64,000 nucleotides of DNA. Origin: Cyanidiococcus yangmingshanensis. Its lineage: Eukaryota; Rhodophyta; Bangiophyceae; Cyanidiales; Cyanidiaceae. The stretch spans positions 558,001 through 622,000 of the forward strand of contig VWRR01000006.1 of assembly GCA_013995675.1 (NCBI GenBank), in the 5' to 3' direction. This document shows positions 31,222-42,661 of this stretch, in pieces. The first letter of the stretch is position 1. Every line of letters starts with the position of its first letter. Below the pieces are notes generated by a model that saw only the letters and a program-made list of their open reading frames with translations, made no database searches and had not been told where the DNA came from. The translations under genes and the position numbers were made by a program.

Positions 31222-31544
31222 ATATCAACATGCTTTGTACTCATGCTGCGTATGATCAGTGCGGCTCATTCTTTTGGGTCCCCGCAAAGATCTTGAAGTT
31301 TTCATCGATGTTCTTGAGCATAAATCGCACCGGAACGTCTCTGGATGGTTGACAAACAAATTTGTAGTTCTAAACGACTCCGCGAGGCCTAGTGCTTGAG
31401 CTTTGTGGCACCTGAGTCGTGGATGCTACGAAATATGTGGCGGATTCCATGTTCTTCCGCTACAATCAGTCGTTTGGAATGGTCCCTTTCGCGCTCTCTG
31501 CTCACATTAGGCTTTGCTTTTCCAGAGGTCTGATGTTCATTATT
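31222..31544. other. Intergenic, nothing recognised
   Basis: Unique sequence flanking duplication copy B, with no convincing frame. Confidence 0.35.
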
Positions 31545-31816
31545 TCATTTTCCATAGTTATAACCTAGATACCCACAAGCACACAAGAAGTGCAGTGCTG
31601 CTGCTGCGCGATTGTATATGCAACCCGGGCTCCATTTCGGCCTTCTCTGAACAAGAGCTAAGAGCCTCTCGTCGGTAGCATCGAGATATCTAGGTCGCGC
31701 ATCTTTCTCGACATGAAATTCTCCATTCAAATGACCTTCGCAGTATGTGACGCATGCGGGACTTTTTGCGGAGGTTCACGTTCTGTGCATGAATTACAAG
31801 GCATTTTATTCTCCAT
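31545..31816 (-). CDS. Small cysteine-containing protein, frame broken
   Basis: The ATG at 31816 opens MENKMPCNSCTEREPPQKVP; after a shift near 31740 protein-like sequence continues (VTYCEGHLNGEFHVEKDARP, RYLDATDERLLALVQRRPKW) to a TGA at 31545. About 90 residues with CNSC and CVTYC pairs that could bind zinc. Family unknown. Confidence 0.4.
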
Positions 31817-31902
31817 AATCACCGCTGGAGGATAGCTAGAAAACTTTGATGCAACCAGAGCATAATTTTTACCCTACAAGAGAGGCCATTCTCCCAGCCA
31901 TG

Positions 31903-33400
31903 TTAGCATGGAGGCGTTCGAGCGTCTTTCGGCTGCAGAAGATCGACCAATAGACATCCGAAACCAGCTATGCCTTCAAACAAGCTATATGGGTGATCAG
32001 GAATCCGGGTCCCTTCGCCAGTACAGCATCCAAGGTATTCGCTCTCCAGTGCTCACATTAGTACTTTCATTGCGTTGGTCTGCGTGAGAAACCAAGAAAT
32101 CGGCGAATGCGAGCGCCCTTTTGAGCCACTCGAGTGCATCAGGCATCGTGTTTCCGCAAATTTGGTAGCACAGAAGTAGCGCGTATGCATTGCCTCCAAT
32201 TCCATGACAGAGTCCTGGGCCTTTTCTTAGCAGACCCTCCCGCCAGGCTACCTGGCCCGCAAGCAGGGCCTCATCAATGATGTTAGATAGAGTTGGGTAC
32301 TTGCGATGCGCACTTGCGCAGAGAAAAACCGCTCCCGGTGACCCATGGCACCACTGCACCAGGCGTTTGCTGTCCGTGCTTCCCTGCTCATAGTTCTTAT
32401 GACGATCGTGCAATTTCACCCGTGTGTCATAGTATCCGTCGTGTCCGCGCTGGCTGAATATGAAGTTCAGCGTATTTTTCAATAACATATCACTTTGAGC
32501 TTGTTGCGATTCTGGTGGCAACGTGGCACAAACTTCAAGAAGAGCAGACAGGATACCCATCAAGCCATGTGCGAAACCCATATACATACTATCATGCCAT
32601 TCATAGAGCAGGATATTCATTCGTACCTGGCATGCCTCCGCTAGTACAGAACCTCGCATCAACAGATATTCCACGATATCTTCGACGGGCGCAAGTTGAA
32701 GTGAATCTGCATCCGGTCCAAGCTCTCTTCGTAAATACAGCCATCCAAGGAGATAGCCTGCACTTCCATAAAGAATCTCATCAGGGCAACGTGGTGCTTG
32801 GTTTTTCGCATCCGGAAGTGCAAACTGACCGACGCTGACAAAGTTTTCGACACTTTTCCTACATGCCTGAACGTTTCCTTTCGCATGCTCTACAAGAGCG
32901 TTCGCTATGTAGACACCAGCATGGCCACAGAAAACGCTGGGTCCACGTTCAGCAATTACCTGATCCCAGCGGAAAGTGCCCCGTTGATGACTCTGAGATA
33001 GACCCTGCGTGCTCATTGAAGAATACTCCTCCGCGTTCGATAGCGCCGAAGTTGCAACCTGTTGTATTGCTTGCCGCAGAGACTCCTCAAGAGCTGGTTC
33101 AAGCGAAAGTCTCTGCAACTTCCGCCACACGTGATAAAAGAAGATGCTCACTCCCGCACCGCCAGTATACAGTGTCGGATCATGGATGGCCGCTCGCGGA
33201 GGGTACCTGGAACGAATAGCGCTCATTGTCCTTCGTAGGTTCTCCAAAGTACGCAGAGCAAAGCTGGTAAAAACTTCGGAGTCATACGCGCCCCGGTCAA
33301 GCACCTCTGCGAGTTGAGACCATTTTGAAGAGTCTAGATCGTTGTTGTAATAACGCGCGCCTTTTCGGAAGCGGGCGCTTCCCCGCTGTGTTTCTGACAT
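31903..33400 (-). CDS. Lanthionine synthetase C-like protein (LANCL), one frame break
   Basis: LANCL proteins are eukaryotic relatives of bacterial LanC and add glutathione to dehydrated residues in damaged proteins. The frame from the ATG at 33400 covers 467 residues with the barrel signatures DEILYGSAGYLLGWLYL, MGFAHGLMGILSALLE, the zinc motifs QWCHGSPGAVFL and LCHGIGGNAYALLL, and a catalytic-type His in each CHG. The open frame stops at 31997, but the family C-terminus (HPYSLFEGIAGFGCLLVDLL) follows in the next frame to a TAA at 31903, so one base is miscalled near 32000. An upstream in-frame TAA supports the start. Plant homologues are called GCL/GCR2. Confidence 0.88.
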
Positions 33401-33772
33401 GGCTGAGTAGAATTACGGGCCGCAAGATCACTCACAGCCACTTGGTGCCTCCTGAAACAAAGCACTTCTCGTCTTAATCCTTTAATAAAGAAAGGTTTGA
33501 TCGGCTCATCCCTAGAACGGTAGAGCTCAGCAAATATCAATTCGTGACTTGCTCTACAGGCACCGCAGAGCGTTCCCACCGGACAGCGCTCAGATTTCTC
33601 GATTTCGATCGCTGGAGTGAGCATCATGGCGGAGCCTACTAAGGCATCATGCCGCTACGCTCGGAACGCTCGCCACTTTTTTGATAAGAAGCTTGTTTAA
33701 AGATTATTCGGAGAGAGAGCCTTGATGATGTTATCATGGGAGTTGAGAGCGAAAATTTTTCGACTTGCTTTT

Positions 33773-34430
33773 TCATGATGGGATATTCTTGGTGAAAAAA
33801 CGTAACACAAACTGCGGTCTGACCAAACTTTTTCTGATACTGGAGATTTCCGAATTACAAACCGCCGGAGATGAACTGCTGTTTTCGTTATCACCTGAAA
33901 GTTGTAACTTAGCGCTTGCGACGGAGCCGAAAACTTTTTGGCAGACATATCTCTCATGGGAGACGAGATATCAAGTGTAATTGCGAGGCAGCTTCTTTAA
34001 CGCCTGTTCTATCGAAACCGATTTTCTCTTCACGATTTACGGCGTCAGCATCGGATCGGTCAGCAACAACACCCTCTCGGTCAACTTCCAGGACGTGGGT
34101 GCATTCGGTGCCTGCGGTAACATATGTCATGAATTTTCTTCAATCTGCAGACACACTCTGGGCTGATACGCTTCGTAATATTTTTTGGTAGCGACGGGAC
34201 AGTCTCACAAGAACCAGGTTTCGTCGAGTAGCCACAAAACTGTTCCCAAGCCTATCGAATCGAAATTTTGTAACGGATTGTCTTGCAGAGTAGTTTGCGA
34301 AAAAGGAAAATATTATTCGCCTTATCACTAGTCCGAACGACAGTTTTGTGTAGAACCTATGGATACCCGCATCGCCAGCAGTGTTGAAAGGGGCTTCAAT
34401 CCCTCTACCAGGCGCCAGCTCTGTACGTCT
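33773..34430 (-). CDS. Unknown protein, frame broken
   Basis: From an open frame beginning after a TAA near 34430, protein-like sequence runs KFRFDRLGNSFVATRRNLVL, then past an in-frame TGA to an ATG at 34130 (MTYVTAGTECTHVLEVDREG, DADAVNREEKIGFDRTGVKE), and after a frame change near 33958 continues VCQKVFGSVASAKLQLSGDN to a TGA at 33773. The 58-codon middle piece is strongly coding in composition. No family recognised and the start is unclear. A 98-codon ATG frame at 33334-33627, overlapping the LANCL start, is probably not real. Confidence 0.35.
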
Positions 34431-35047
34431 TTAAAAGAGTGTTATGATGCCTGTTGCTGCACGGATCTCGCGGCTGCCTGATGTGCTTCTGGAGAGCAAA
34501 TCGTAGTCGATATGTCAGATCATTCCCTCAGCAGCCACCTACGGAATACCCTCACTTCGAGCTCTGTCTAAACTTCAGATAACTATCAGAACACCAAGCA
34601 TTCAAAGCTTTTACTACGCATACCTGGGAAGGCGCAGGATCGCCTCTGCCAAGTCCATATACTGCATTCAATGTACCGTACCAAGGCTTTTCTCACGCTT
34701 CGCCTGCGGCGCTCTCGAGACAATCTGAATAGATACTCATTGCGACATATACTAGTCATCCCGAGCATTTGAGTCAAGAGGATGACGTAAACGAGTATGC
34801 TTCCAAGAAAACTGAAAATGCAAGTTCGCGACCGCATAAAGTTCGTTATTGCAAATCACTGCGAATCACATCAATGAGCAGCTCGCTCACTACCGGTATT
34901 CCTCCGCGAGCTTTGTAGACGCGAATTCCTACATCATGCACGGAATAGGGTTGTCAAAAAAGGAAACGCTATTCACGCCGTGTCTCGATGTGCTCAGACC
35001 TATACCTTCCTCTTCGAAAGCACCAACCAATCCCGGCCCAGCCCTAT
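34431..35047. other. Intergenic, nothing recognised
   Basis: Only short frames such as 34586-34837 (minus). No RNA or repeat seen. Confidence 0.35.
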
Positions 35048-37396
35048 TCAAGGTACTGGTAATGCTCGCCGGCATGTCGGACACTCGAGTTTGATGTCCA
35101 TCCACTTCAGCAGGCACTCGCTGTGAAAGGCGTGATCGCATGGTGCGACCATGATGGAGCTCGATGTATCTTCGAGGCTCTGCATGCAGATAACACAATC
35201 ACCCTGTGAAAGCGCCGCATACGGTCGGGTATACTCGTACTTGGGTGGCCGAAATCGTTTCGGGATGAACCATCGACCGCCCCAACGAGCTTGCGTCTCC
35301 ATCCACATGATTTGGAAAAAAGTCCAGCAAACAAGCATAACACAAAACCGCGGGCGTGGGCGCAAGTGCATAAAGTTTGATGGACATCCCAGAAAATAAA
35401 GGGGTGGCAGCAGACGTGCTACACTCATGAGAAGAGTATATGGCAAAAGAAATGATCGTCGTGTGTCCAGGTAAGCTGTTCGAAAGATCTGCGGAAGCCA
35501 GTAGGAATACATTCCAAAGATTAAGATATCTAGATGCCTCTGCATATGATAGACAGCAAGAACACCGAGGAGCAGCGCCGCGTAAAAGCGCGAGTACAGC
35601 AAGGAGAGCTCGCGGCGAATAGAGTCCCATCCAGCATTGTTCGCGCGCCAGCTGCGGGCCTTCCATATCATAAGCAGATATCTCATTTCAAAAATGCTGA
35701 ATATCACAAAGTAAAAGAAAGACGCTGTGGCAAATGCGTTGAAAACAGCTTGGACAGCTACCCCAAAGACGAGATGCATAAGGCACATATACGCATCCAT
35801 AATAGCCTGCATTCCAACGGAGAGCATGCTAATCTTTGAAGCCGATGCCTGGGTGTTTGTTGACTCCATCTGTTTCAGTATCACCGCTATCTGAGCAATG
35901 CAGAACAGTATAGCTACCAGAGAATACTTTTGTGCGGCAGAGAGTATGCGCATTGTGTCCGCAGTAGAGAGCCGAAGAACAAAGTTGGATCTCCCACGGC
36001 AAACATCGCAAGTGTCCAATTCTCCCTCCATTCCTACGCTGAGCAAAATTCCGCCGGTGAAATCTCCAGGATTCGTGTGCTGATGACCACTCGACTCACG
36101 CTCGCTCGAAAGCTTCTCCACATGGAGAGCGATTCGAACCGGACAGAGAGCCGCCGGTTTGTTCTCAAAATCGAAATGAGGATCGTTCTCTTTTTGAATG
36201 CTCGGAACATCCTGTCGAGCACTGTCGGTGTCTTCGTCCGTCTCGCTGGTTCGAGAAACTTCTGGCCTCTGAGAGAACTTGGAATTTTGTTGTTTGACTG
36301 ACCCCAAGTCGGGCTGCCAGGCGAGCGCTTGTCGCGGCGTGAGATTAATCATTGTAGTATTCATCTCATCAATATCGGATCGCGGAGGTTGTAGCGCCTC
36401 TACTACCGTTTGTTCAAATTGGGCCATGCTGAGCGGTTGCTGGCGATTATCTACAGTTGGCAGCTTTTGATACGCTTCATAAAGGTCGCTCATGACTCCG
36501 CGCGGCCGAAATCTGCCGTCGCCGAAGAGAACAAGCGTGCCGTCGGGGAAACTGTACAGACCAATAACGTTAAGCCAGCGATCATATGAGCTTCGATACT
36601 GACCATCTCTAAGCAGAAGGTCCCCAAAAACGACATCAATCGCTGCTTGGTTCTCTGCGGAAGGGTCATTCGTTTCGGTATCTCGACGTTTTAGGCCGCC
36701 CAACAGTCGAGGAGCTCGCCTCTGAATCAGCGCAACTAGAGCAAACCCGGAACTTTCGTGTAAGCCCAACTGATAAACCTTGTAACGAGGCGTCTGAATC
36801 GTTTTCTTGGTGCCATCAATAGAGAGCGTGACATTGGCCAACAATGCACTGCTGCTTACAGTGTCGTCAGGCGGCGAAGCAGTCGCGACACGCCATTTTC
36901 CCGTTATTGTGCCATATATATTCCGAGGAATGCGACGAGACATGTGAATGTTGTAGGCGCTCCATGCAGGCGCACTCGTACCCGCAATTAATCGCTGGTG
37001 AATACGACTGTTTGCAAATGCAAACGAATGCCACGATTCGCGGCTTTCGCTGGATGCAAGCCCAGTAAGAGGCCAAAGGAGGTCCTGTTTTCTGCCTCTG
37101 GGCACGAAAACGGCCTCAGCATTTCCTACTTCGCCCAGGATAGCACAGGCTACGCACAGCGCAAGCAAGTACGATGCAACGTATCTGAAAAAATTAGCGA
37201 AGAATGTGCTTCTGGTGACCTCCACGAAGCGAAAATACAGGTTTGAGAGATATGCAAGGCATGCACGATGACCTGAAGGGTCAGGGGAAAGCCGCGAGGC
37301 GATTACAGGAACTCCAAGCTCCATCTTCCGGTGCTCTTCCAGGGAAAATCGGTCATTTGGAACGCGACTTTTGGTAAAGCATAGCTTATTCCTCAT
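35048..37396 (-). CDS. Polytopic RING-H2 ubiquitin ligase, TUL1/FLYING SAUCER family
   Basis: An intact 782-residue frame from the ATG at 37396. A hydrophobic helix near residues 65-90 acts as signal or anchor. A large lumenal domain with strand-like segments follows (GKWRVATASPP, NVIGLYSFPDGTLVLFGDG). The second half has about six or seven transmembrane helices. The extreme C-terminus is a RING-H2: CVICMQSL, APCDHAFHSECLLKWMD and CPTCRRALP. This layout matches yeast Tul1 and plant FLY1, Golgi/endosomal E3 ligases that sort membrane proteins or tune pectin modification. A cytosolic RING at the C-terminus is the family rule. Confidence 0.88.
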   Translation of the reverse strand: MRNKLCFTKSRVPNDRFSLEEHRKMELGVPVIASRLSPDPSGHRACLAYLSNLYFRFVEVTRSTFFANFFRYVASYLLALCVACAILGEVGNAEAVFVPRGRKQDLLWPLTGLASSESRESWHSFAFANSRIHQRLIAGTSAPAWSAYNIHMSRRIPRNIYGTITGKWRVATASPPDDTVSSSALLANVTLSIDGTKKTIQTPRYKVYQLGLHESSGFALVALIQRRAPRLLGGLKRRDTETNDPSAENQAAIDVVFGDLLLRDGQYRSSYDRWLNVIGLYSFPDGTLVLFGDGRFRPRGVMSDLYEAYQKLPTVDNRQQPLSMAQFEQTVVEALQPPRSDIDEMNTTMINLTPRQALAWQPDLGSVKQQNSKFSQRPEVSRTSETDEDTDSARQDVPSIQKENDPHFDFENKPAALCPVRIALHVEKLSSERESSGHQHTNPGDFTGGILLSVGMEGELDTCDVCRGRSNFVLRLSTADTMRILSAAQKYSLVAILFCIAQIAVILKQMESTNTQASASKISMLSVGMQAIMDAYMCLMHLVFGVAVQAVFNAFATASFFYFVIFSIFEMRYLLMIWKARSWRANNAGWDSIRRELSLLYSRFYAALLLGVLAVYHMQRHLDILIFGMYSYWLPQIFRTAYLDTRRSFLLPYTLLMSVARLLPPLYFLGCPSNFMHLRPRPRFCVMLVCWTFFQIMWMETQARWGGRWFIPKRFRPPKYEYTRPYAALSQGDCVICMQSLEDTSSSIMVAPCDHAFHSECLLKWMDIKLECPTCRRALPVP

Positions 37397-37450
37397 ATCA
37401 CGGAGGATTCTTTCTCTGAGTGTTTCGTTTTCTGGGCCAGCAATACGAAT

Positions 37451-37862
37451 CTAAACTGACCACAGAAAAATGCGCCTAAAATGGTCGGGCACGCGTTCTC
37501 TTACGGATAGAAAACCTGTATGAAAAATTGCCGCAGCAACGCAACAGTTGCTCTTGTCTGTGAGATTAGTGACACAAAGGGCTTCGTTCCGGCCCCAACG
37601 CGGAGACGGAAACGCAACTTGCTTGATTAGAATACCGTTTAAGAGAACAGAGGCACCCTTGCCTACTAGGAAACCAGAGCTGCCCAAGTTTCTTGCAACA
37701 GTGTGAAGGTTGCTCGCGCCAGGACTCGATATTGTTGCCGTGACTCTGGCCAGGGATATCTTCCAGCCAACAGGGCGGCACCGTAAAATAAACGGTAGCG
37801 CAGATTATTCCCCGTTCTCTCGGGCGACTGACTACTTTCTGTGTGTGAAACGTTCACCACAG
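37451..37862 (-). CDS. Unknown protein, frame broken, no ATG
   Basis: Coding-like minus sequence: NNLRYRLFYGAALLAGRYPW, then after a frame change near 37680 GFLVGKGASVLLNGILIKQV, and NCCVAAAIFHTGFLSVRERV to a stop at 37451. The only start in frame is a GTG at 37860. Not recognised. It lies just upstream of the RING gene on the same strand. Confidence 0.3.
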
Positions 37863-38557
37863 TCTAGCTTGATCCCGCGAGTTTCCCTTCGATCCCCAGG
37901 TCGGTCGTTCCGTTTCGAAACGAATGAGTTACAGCCTTGACGCTTTCGCGCACAAGCCCACAACGACCCGACTCAACGGGGCTCTTAGGGCAACAAACAC
38001 AGCTTCGTGTTGTGCTCTGGATGCTCCGAACAATAAGTTTTCCCTAGATTTCCTGCGGTGTCAGTGTTCTGATCACTACGCTGGTCCGTTTTGCAGATAA
38101 CTTGTCACAAACACAGGCGCGCACGTCGACCGCAAACTGCAAGAACGAAACAATGCTTGTGCGCTTGAGAGGTTTCGGCAAGTTTGCGCCCAAGGCACGT
38201 CTTCAGGCCTGAGCGACCTGCCAACGATCGGGTCTCGATTGCGCGGACGCAGTGCTGCCGCTTGGCCTCGCACCCATTCCGAGGACCGATCCGTGGTGCG
38301 CAGGAGCGGGACTGCAAGAGGAGTGATAAATAGGTACAAGGCTATCCTCTGGGCGTAGCTCTGAATGCGCCGGCGAGACGGAGGGTGCCACATTCAGCCT
38401 CGGTGCCGGCGGTGCGTATGTTGCGTCGGCGAGCATTTGTCTCGTGCGAAGCATTGTAGTGTCTCGTGTTCGGAGCTGTCAGAATCAGAGAGCTCTGCTT
38501 CGCGCGAGCAACTCACTTTGAGTCTCAAGTTGCTGCTTTTGCAGTTACTCTCCCAGA
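37863..38557. other. Upstream region of NOP58
   Basis: Contains an ATG-started 105-codon minus frame (38076-38393, MWHPPSRRRIQSYAQRIALY) that is divergent from NOP58 and not recognised. Otherwise promoter sequence. Confidence 0.3.
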
Positions 38558-40091
38558 ATGCTAGTGCTTCTAGAGACGCCCACAGGCTATGCCTTGTTCA
38601 AACTGCGCCACGAGTCGCGGCTGCGCAGCGCAAAAGAGGAGGAGATTGCCGCAGCCTTTGAAGAAAGTGAAAGTGTCGATCGCATCAACAAACTCCTGAA
38701 ACTAAAAGCCTTCCAGAAGTTTAAGGATCTTTCGGAGGCACTCAGTGCTGCCACTGCTTTGACAGAGGGCAAGTTGGCGAAAAGTCTCAAGAAGTTTCTG
38801 CGACGGCACGTCGAGCAGAACGATGCAATCGCTGTTTGCGAGCCTAAGCTGGCAGGAATAGTCAAGGAGAAACTTGATCTCCAGTGTGTCTACGACCCTA
38901 TGGTGATGGAAATCGCCAGAGGTCTTCGTGCACGATATACAGACCTTCTGCGAGAGGAGCTGGAGACGGAGAATTCGCACTCGATGGTGCTTGGCTTGGC
39001 GCACTCTCTGTCTCGCTATAAGCTTAAGTTCTCTCCAGACAAGATTGACACAATGATTGTTCAAGCCATATCACTGCTTGATGATCTGGATAAGGAGATC
39101 AACACATACGCTATGCGCCTACGGGAGTGGTTTGGTTGGCATTTCCCAGAGCTCTCCAAAATTGTCTCAGACAATGTTACCTATGCCAAACTGGTCTCAC
39201 AAATGGGTACACGGCGTGGCATCAGCAGAATTGACTGGGAACTGTTCGGAGATAGCGGGATCCAGGAGGCCGTGGAAACCGCAGCGCGCGTGAGCATGGG
39301 TACTGAGATCAGTGACGAGGACGAGCGGAATATCAGGGAACTCGCACAGCAAGTCGAGAATTTATCAGAGTATCGTGCAGAGCTCTTTGCCTACCTATGC
39401 AACCGGATGCAGGCGATTGCCCCGAATCTCACTGCGATGGTTGGTGAAATCGTGGGTGCTCGTTTGATCGCCCACGCGGGCAGCTTGATGAATCTCGCCA
39501 AGTTCCCAGCGTCCACGATTCAGATTTTGGGTGCAGAGAAAGCTCTCTTCCGCGCACTGAAGACGAAGCATCCGACTCCAAAGTACGGTTTGATATATCA
39601 CGCAAGTTTGGTTGGCCAGGCTACCCCACGCATTAAGGGCAAGATATCTCGTGTTCTGGCAGCGAAAACTGCTCTCGCAGTGCGTCTGGATGCACTCACT
39701 GAACGAGGAAGTGAGAGCGATACTATTTCAGTTGCTGGTGAAGTCGCACAATCGCGATTATCACTAGGGCTTGAAAATCGCGCGAAAGTTGAACGTCGAT
39801 TGAGACAGCTGGAGAGCGCCCCAGCGAGTCGTCCATCCGGTCGTCGAACTGGGCCCTCTGGATTTACAGCGCACGCGGATATGACTCGGTCAATGCCATC
39901 ACGTTATCAGCCGCCGGTTGAGAAACGTAGCTATCCGCGTTGCTGACGACGTTTCGCAACCCCGGGATTTTTCTTTTCGACCGGCAGCGCCTACCAATAT
40001 CGGCGCGCTTTCGGACGCGGCAGATGAGAAGAAACGTCAGCGGCACGAGCTTTCGGACAGGGAACGTCATGAGAGCAAGCGGAAAAAGTGA
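38558..40091 (+). CDS. NOP58: NOP58, box C/D snoRNP core protein, one frame break
   Basis: NOP58 binds box C/D snoRNAs with NOP56, fibrillarin and 15.5K and guides rRNA 2'-O-methylation in the nucleolus. The start MLVLLETPTGYALFKL is the NOP58 form. The coiled-coil domain and the Nop domain (IQILGAEKALFRALKTKHPT, YGLIYHASLVGQATPRIKG) follow. The first open frame stops at 39946, yet the adjacent frame carries the expected charged tail (KKRQRHELSDRERHESKRKK) ending at a TGA at 40089-40091, so one base is probably miscalled near 39925. Total about 511 residues. NOP56 would start differently and has a longer N-terminal domain. Confidence 0.92.
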
Positions 40092-40811
40092 TTTCATAGC
40101 ATTTGCGGGCCGTTCTATGTTGATAATGTTCTTGCCATTTATTAGAATGGTGTGTTCGCTTTATTTGTGAGCCTGCACGACGACCTTGCTGATCTCTGAG
40201 TCAAGCACAAGATCTATGGCGGCGAAAGAGAGAAACGCGATGATCTCGTCGCTCAATCCAATGAAACCATTTGATTGCTACGTCGCCCCGAGACAAAAGT
40301 CGCGTCGGCGAGCCATGTGTCGATGTGCGTCCTTCGATAGAAAATTCCATGAAGTCCGAGTGGGATCAGGCAACATGCATAGGAGTTTCTGAAACGCCTC
40401 CATCCATTCGCACTTACCTGAGCTGATGGCCTCTGTTTTTTTCTTTCAGTTTAGATCTGCAGCGTCGTGGAAGAGGGATGTTTGGTTTATTCTTCTAATT
40501 AGAGAACTGAAACCGTTTGAGATGGTCCTTTGACGCCATTCCATTGATCACATAGGCCGGTGCTCAGCATAGAGGGTGCAGCACGCGTTGCGTAAGTAGC
40601 TAAACTGCTCGAGCATGCGACAAGTCGGAAGCTATCGTTCGAGACTGTGAGATTTTGTGTCTTATGCACGCATTCCGAGCGTAACCGTCTCTCTATCGTC
40701 CAAGGTCTTCACTCCCTCTGAGCTGAATGATTCTTGGAATGATAGTGGGCGCTCTGTGGCTGTGTCATCTCTCTTTTATCAGGATCCTCGCCTTAAAGCT
40801 TGCGATCGCCC
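40092..40811. other. Intergenic between convergent NOP58 and CPBP genes
   Basis: Only short frames; an ATG-started 58-codon one at 40216-40392 (MAAKERNAMISSLNPMKPF) could be a small gene but has no support beyond composition. Confidence 0.3.
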
Positions 40812-41741
40812 TCACTGGACCTGATCCTGATCATCGTTCTTCGCTGGTTCATCGGAGTATCGCGAGAAGTACTTGATGGACAGGATTGTTATCCAGTCGT
40901 ACAGGCAATGTGTGACTGAAGGCGCAGCCAGATTGTGGTCAGCCAGCTCGTACTGAGAGGCAAAAAATGCACCCGCCATTGCGCTCAAAGCAAAATAGGC
41001 TGCATTCGCGGAGTGCGCCACACCAAAGGCCAACGCGCTTACGGCCACGGACAATGGTATGATGCCGACGTACTGATCCATCAGCCCCTGGATCGCGCCA
41101 CGAAAGAGCGCCTCTTCTCCGATACCTGCGGCAGCACAGAAGAGCAGCGTTTCCAATGCGTTCCGCTTACCAAAGATACGTTTAACAGCGATTTCAGTGA
41201 AGCGCTTCAATTCCCTAACTGCCTGGATTGGAAGGACGTCGAGGCTAAAAAAGACTGCCGAGAAGGGGAGCGTATATAGTACTCCATCTCGCAGCGCCGC
41301 GACATCCGCCCAATTCGTATTCTGAAGAATATTGAGGGAAAACAATGCTCCGAGGCCAAGCCCCGCAGGAAACATTGCTAGCTCGCTAAAGAGTCCAACC
41401 CAAAAGAAATCCGCTGTAGTCTTCGTACCGAAAATGCTCACAAAGCCAATTTTGAGCGGAAGCTTAGAGATCAGCTCAAGGTCTATCGAGTTGCCGCTCT
41501 GAGGCTTTTTCGCGGGGCACTCTCGAGCGAGATAAGGTCCTATGTGCTTGCCTTGTTCCATTCTATTGGTTGCTTTGTGACCCAGGTGACGTTTAGAAGA
41601 TCGAACTTTGGCGGTTCCGCAACAGCAAAAAGACCTACGAGCTAATGAAGAAGCGCGCACTGCAGTGAGACCTCCTGCAAAAGAGACAGGGCTCGCGCCC
41701 AGTGTTTGCCAACCGAGTCGGTGACGTTGAAACAGCGACAT
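40812..41741 (-). CDS. CPBP/CAAX-type intramembrane protease, probably plastid
   Basis: An intact 309-residue frame from the ATG at 41741. The first ~65 residues are basic, Ser/Ala/Arg-rich and free of acidic residues until late, like a transit peptide. The hydrophobic core has the family motifs: EExxxR in GIGEEALFRGAIQ, FxxxH in FGVAHSANA and a final His in HCLYDWITI. Homologues include the bacterial ABI/CPBP family and plant SCO4-type plastid envelope proteins. Substrate unknown. Confidence 0.85.
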   Translation of the reverse strand: MSLFQRHRLGWQTLGASPVSFAGGLTAVRASSLARRSFCCCGTAKVRSSKRHLGHKATNRMEQGKHIGPYLARECPAKKPQSGNSIDLELISKLPLKIGFVSIFGTKTTADFFWVGLFSELAMFPAGLGLGALFSLNILQNTNWADVAALRDGVLYTLPFSAVFFSLDVLPIQAVRELKRFTEIAVKRIFGKRNALETLLFCAAAGIGEEALFRGAIQGLMDQYVGIIPLSVAVSALAFGVAHSANAAYFALSAMAGAFFASQYELADHNLAAPSVTHCLYDWITILSIKYFSRYSDEPAKNDDQDQVQ

Positions 41742-41795
41742 CCTCTCGAGAAGTATTTGTTCTTGGAGGTAACGTTTTTGAGACTCCAGAAAGAG

Positions 41796-42242
41796 TTAGA
41801 AACTATTCATACGAAGTTTGAAGCCGCTGCGAAACTTGTTCCTCGGCTGCAACTGGGCAATAGCACGCGCAGCAACAGCGGCAGCAGAATATCTGAATGA
41901 AAAGGCTGTTCTCACTGGCAGTTGTCTGGCGCCGCGCTCCACATCGCAAGGTTCACCAGAGCGCACGATATGGGCTCGATGAGCGGATTCCAGAGACTCT
42001 AACAGAGCTGCAAACGAATATGGCTCGATAGTCCAGAAAACCTCCGAGAATACTTTTTTGTATATCTCTTCCTGGTCTCTGTTCGGTGATTTAGGATCAT
42101 GTTGCTCGACTCGATGGCCAATGGCTTGTTGGAAGTAGTGGATCTCGTGATGCACCAGTCCCTGCCGAATGACGAGTTGCACGAGATGTGGATTATCGAA
42201 GACTCCATTAACCTGGTTGCTTAAGGGAAACTTCCCATTCAT
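41796..42242 (-). CDS. Unknown protein, 148 residues
   Basis: An ATG-started frame (MNGKFPLSNQVNGVFDNPHL). The middle is helical and acidic (IYKKVFSEVFWTIEPYSFAA), and the end is Ala/Arg-rich with a basic C-terminus. Composition is coding. Lies immediately upstream of the CPBP gene on the same strand. Not recognised. Confidence 0.45.
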   Translation of the reverse strand: MNGKFPLSNQVNGVFDNPHLVQLVIRQGLVHHEIHYFQQAIGHRVEQHDPKSPNRDQEEIYKKVFSEVFWTIEPYSFAALLESLESAHRAHIVRSGEPCDVERGARQLPVRTAFSFRYSAAAVAARAIAQLQPRNKFRSGFKLRMNSF

Positions 42243-42661
42243 ATCATGAAGCCACTCACTGACGTAAGGTTTCTGGGATCAGGTGTACGTGGATACAAAG
42301 AGTGGTGGAATGACTTTTTCTAGTTCACGAGAAAAATTTTCGTTGCCAGCGGGAGCATGTTTGACTAAGCCGGTTCCGCATGTGTACACAACAAATCCTG
42401 AGTTGCATTCGTCGCCGAACCCATCTAGCTCTGGAAACCACGGAAGGGCTCTGCCCAAGTCGCGTGGCTTCCAGTGCGCGTTCCAACCGTGCGCTGATGG
42501 AACGTATCGTTTGGAGCTAATCACCTGAGGAATCGCTATGAATCGCGGCTGGCCGTGAGTGTACGTGACTGGGGAATCAGCTGCGGTCTCGAACTCGAGA
42601 GCGACTTTGTCGAGGCTCTGGTGCCCCAGAGTTTACTTAAACACGGAAACTTTTTATTTTC
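42243..42661. other. Divergent intergenic region upstream of the Sec14-like gene
   Basis: An 81-codon frame is open on each strand over 42279-42528; neither begins with ATG. No feature recognised beyond promoter sequence. Confidence 0.35.

Noticed and set aside
36125-36140. tRNA B-box match (GGTTCGAATC on the minus strand)
   Set aside because: It lies inside the RING ligase coding sequence, and no T-stem, acceptor or anticodon arm can be drawn around it. Other B-box-like words (7293, 27213, 42592) failed the same test, so I report no tRNA.
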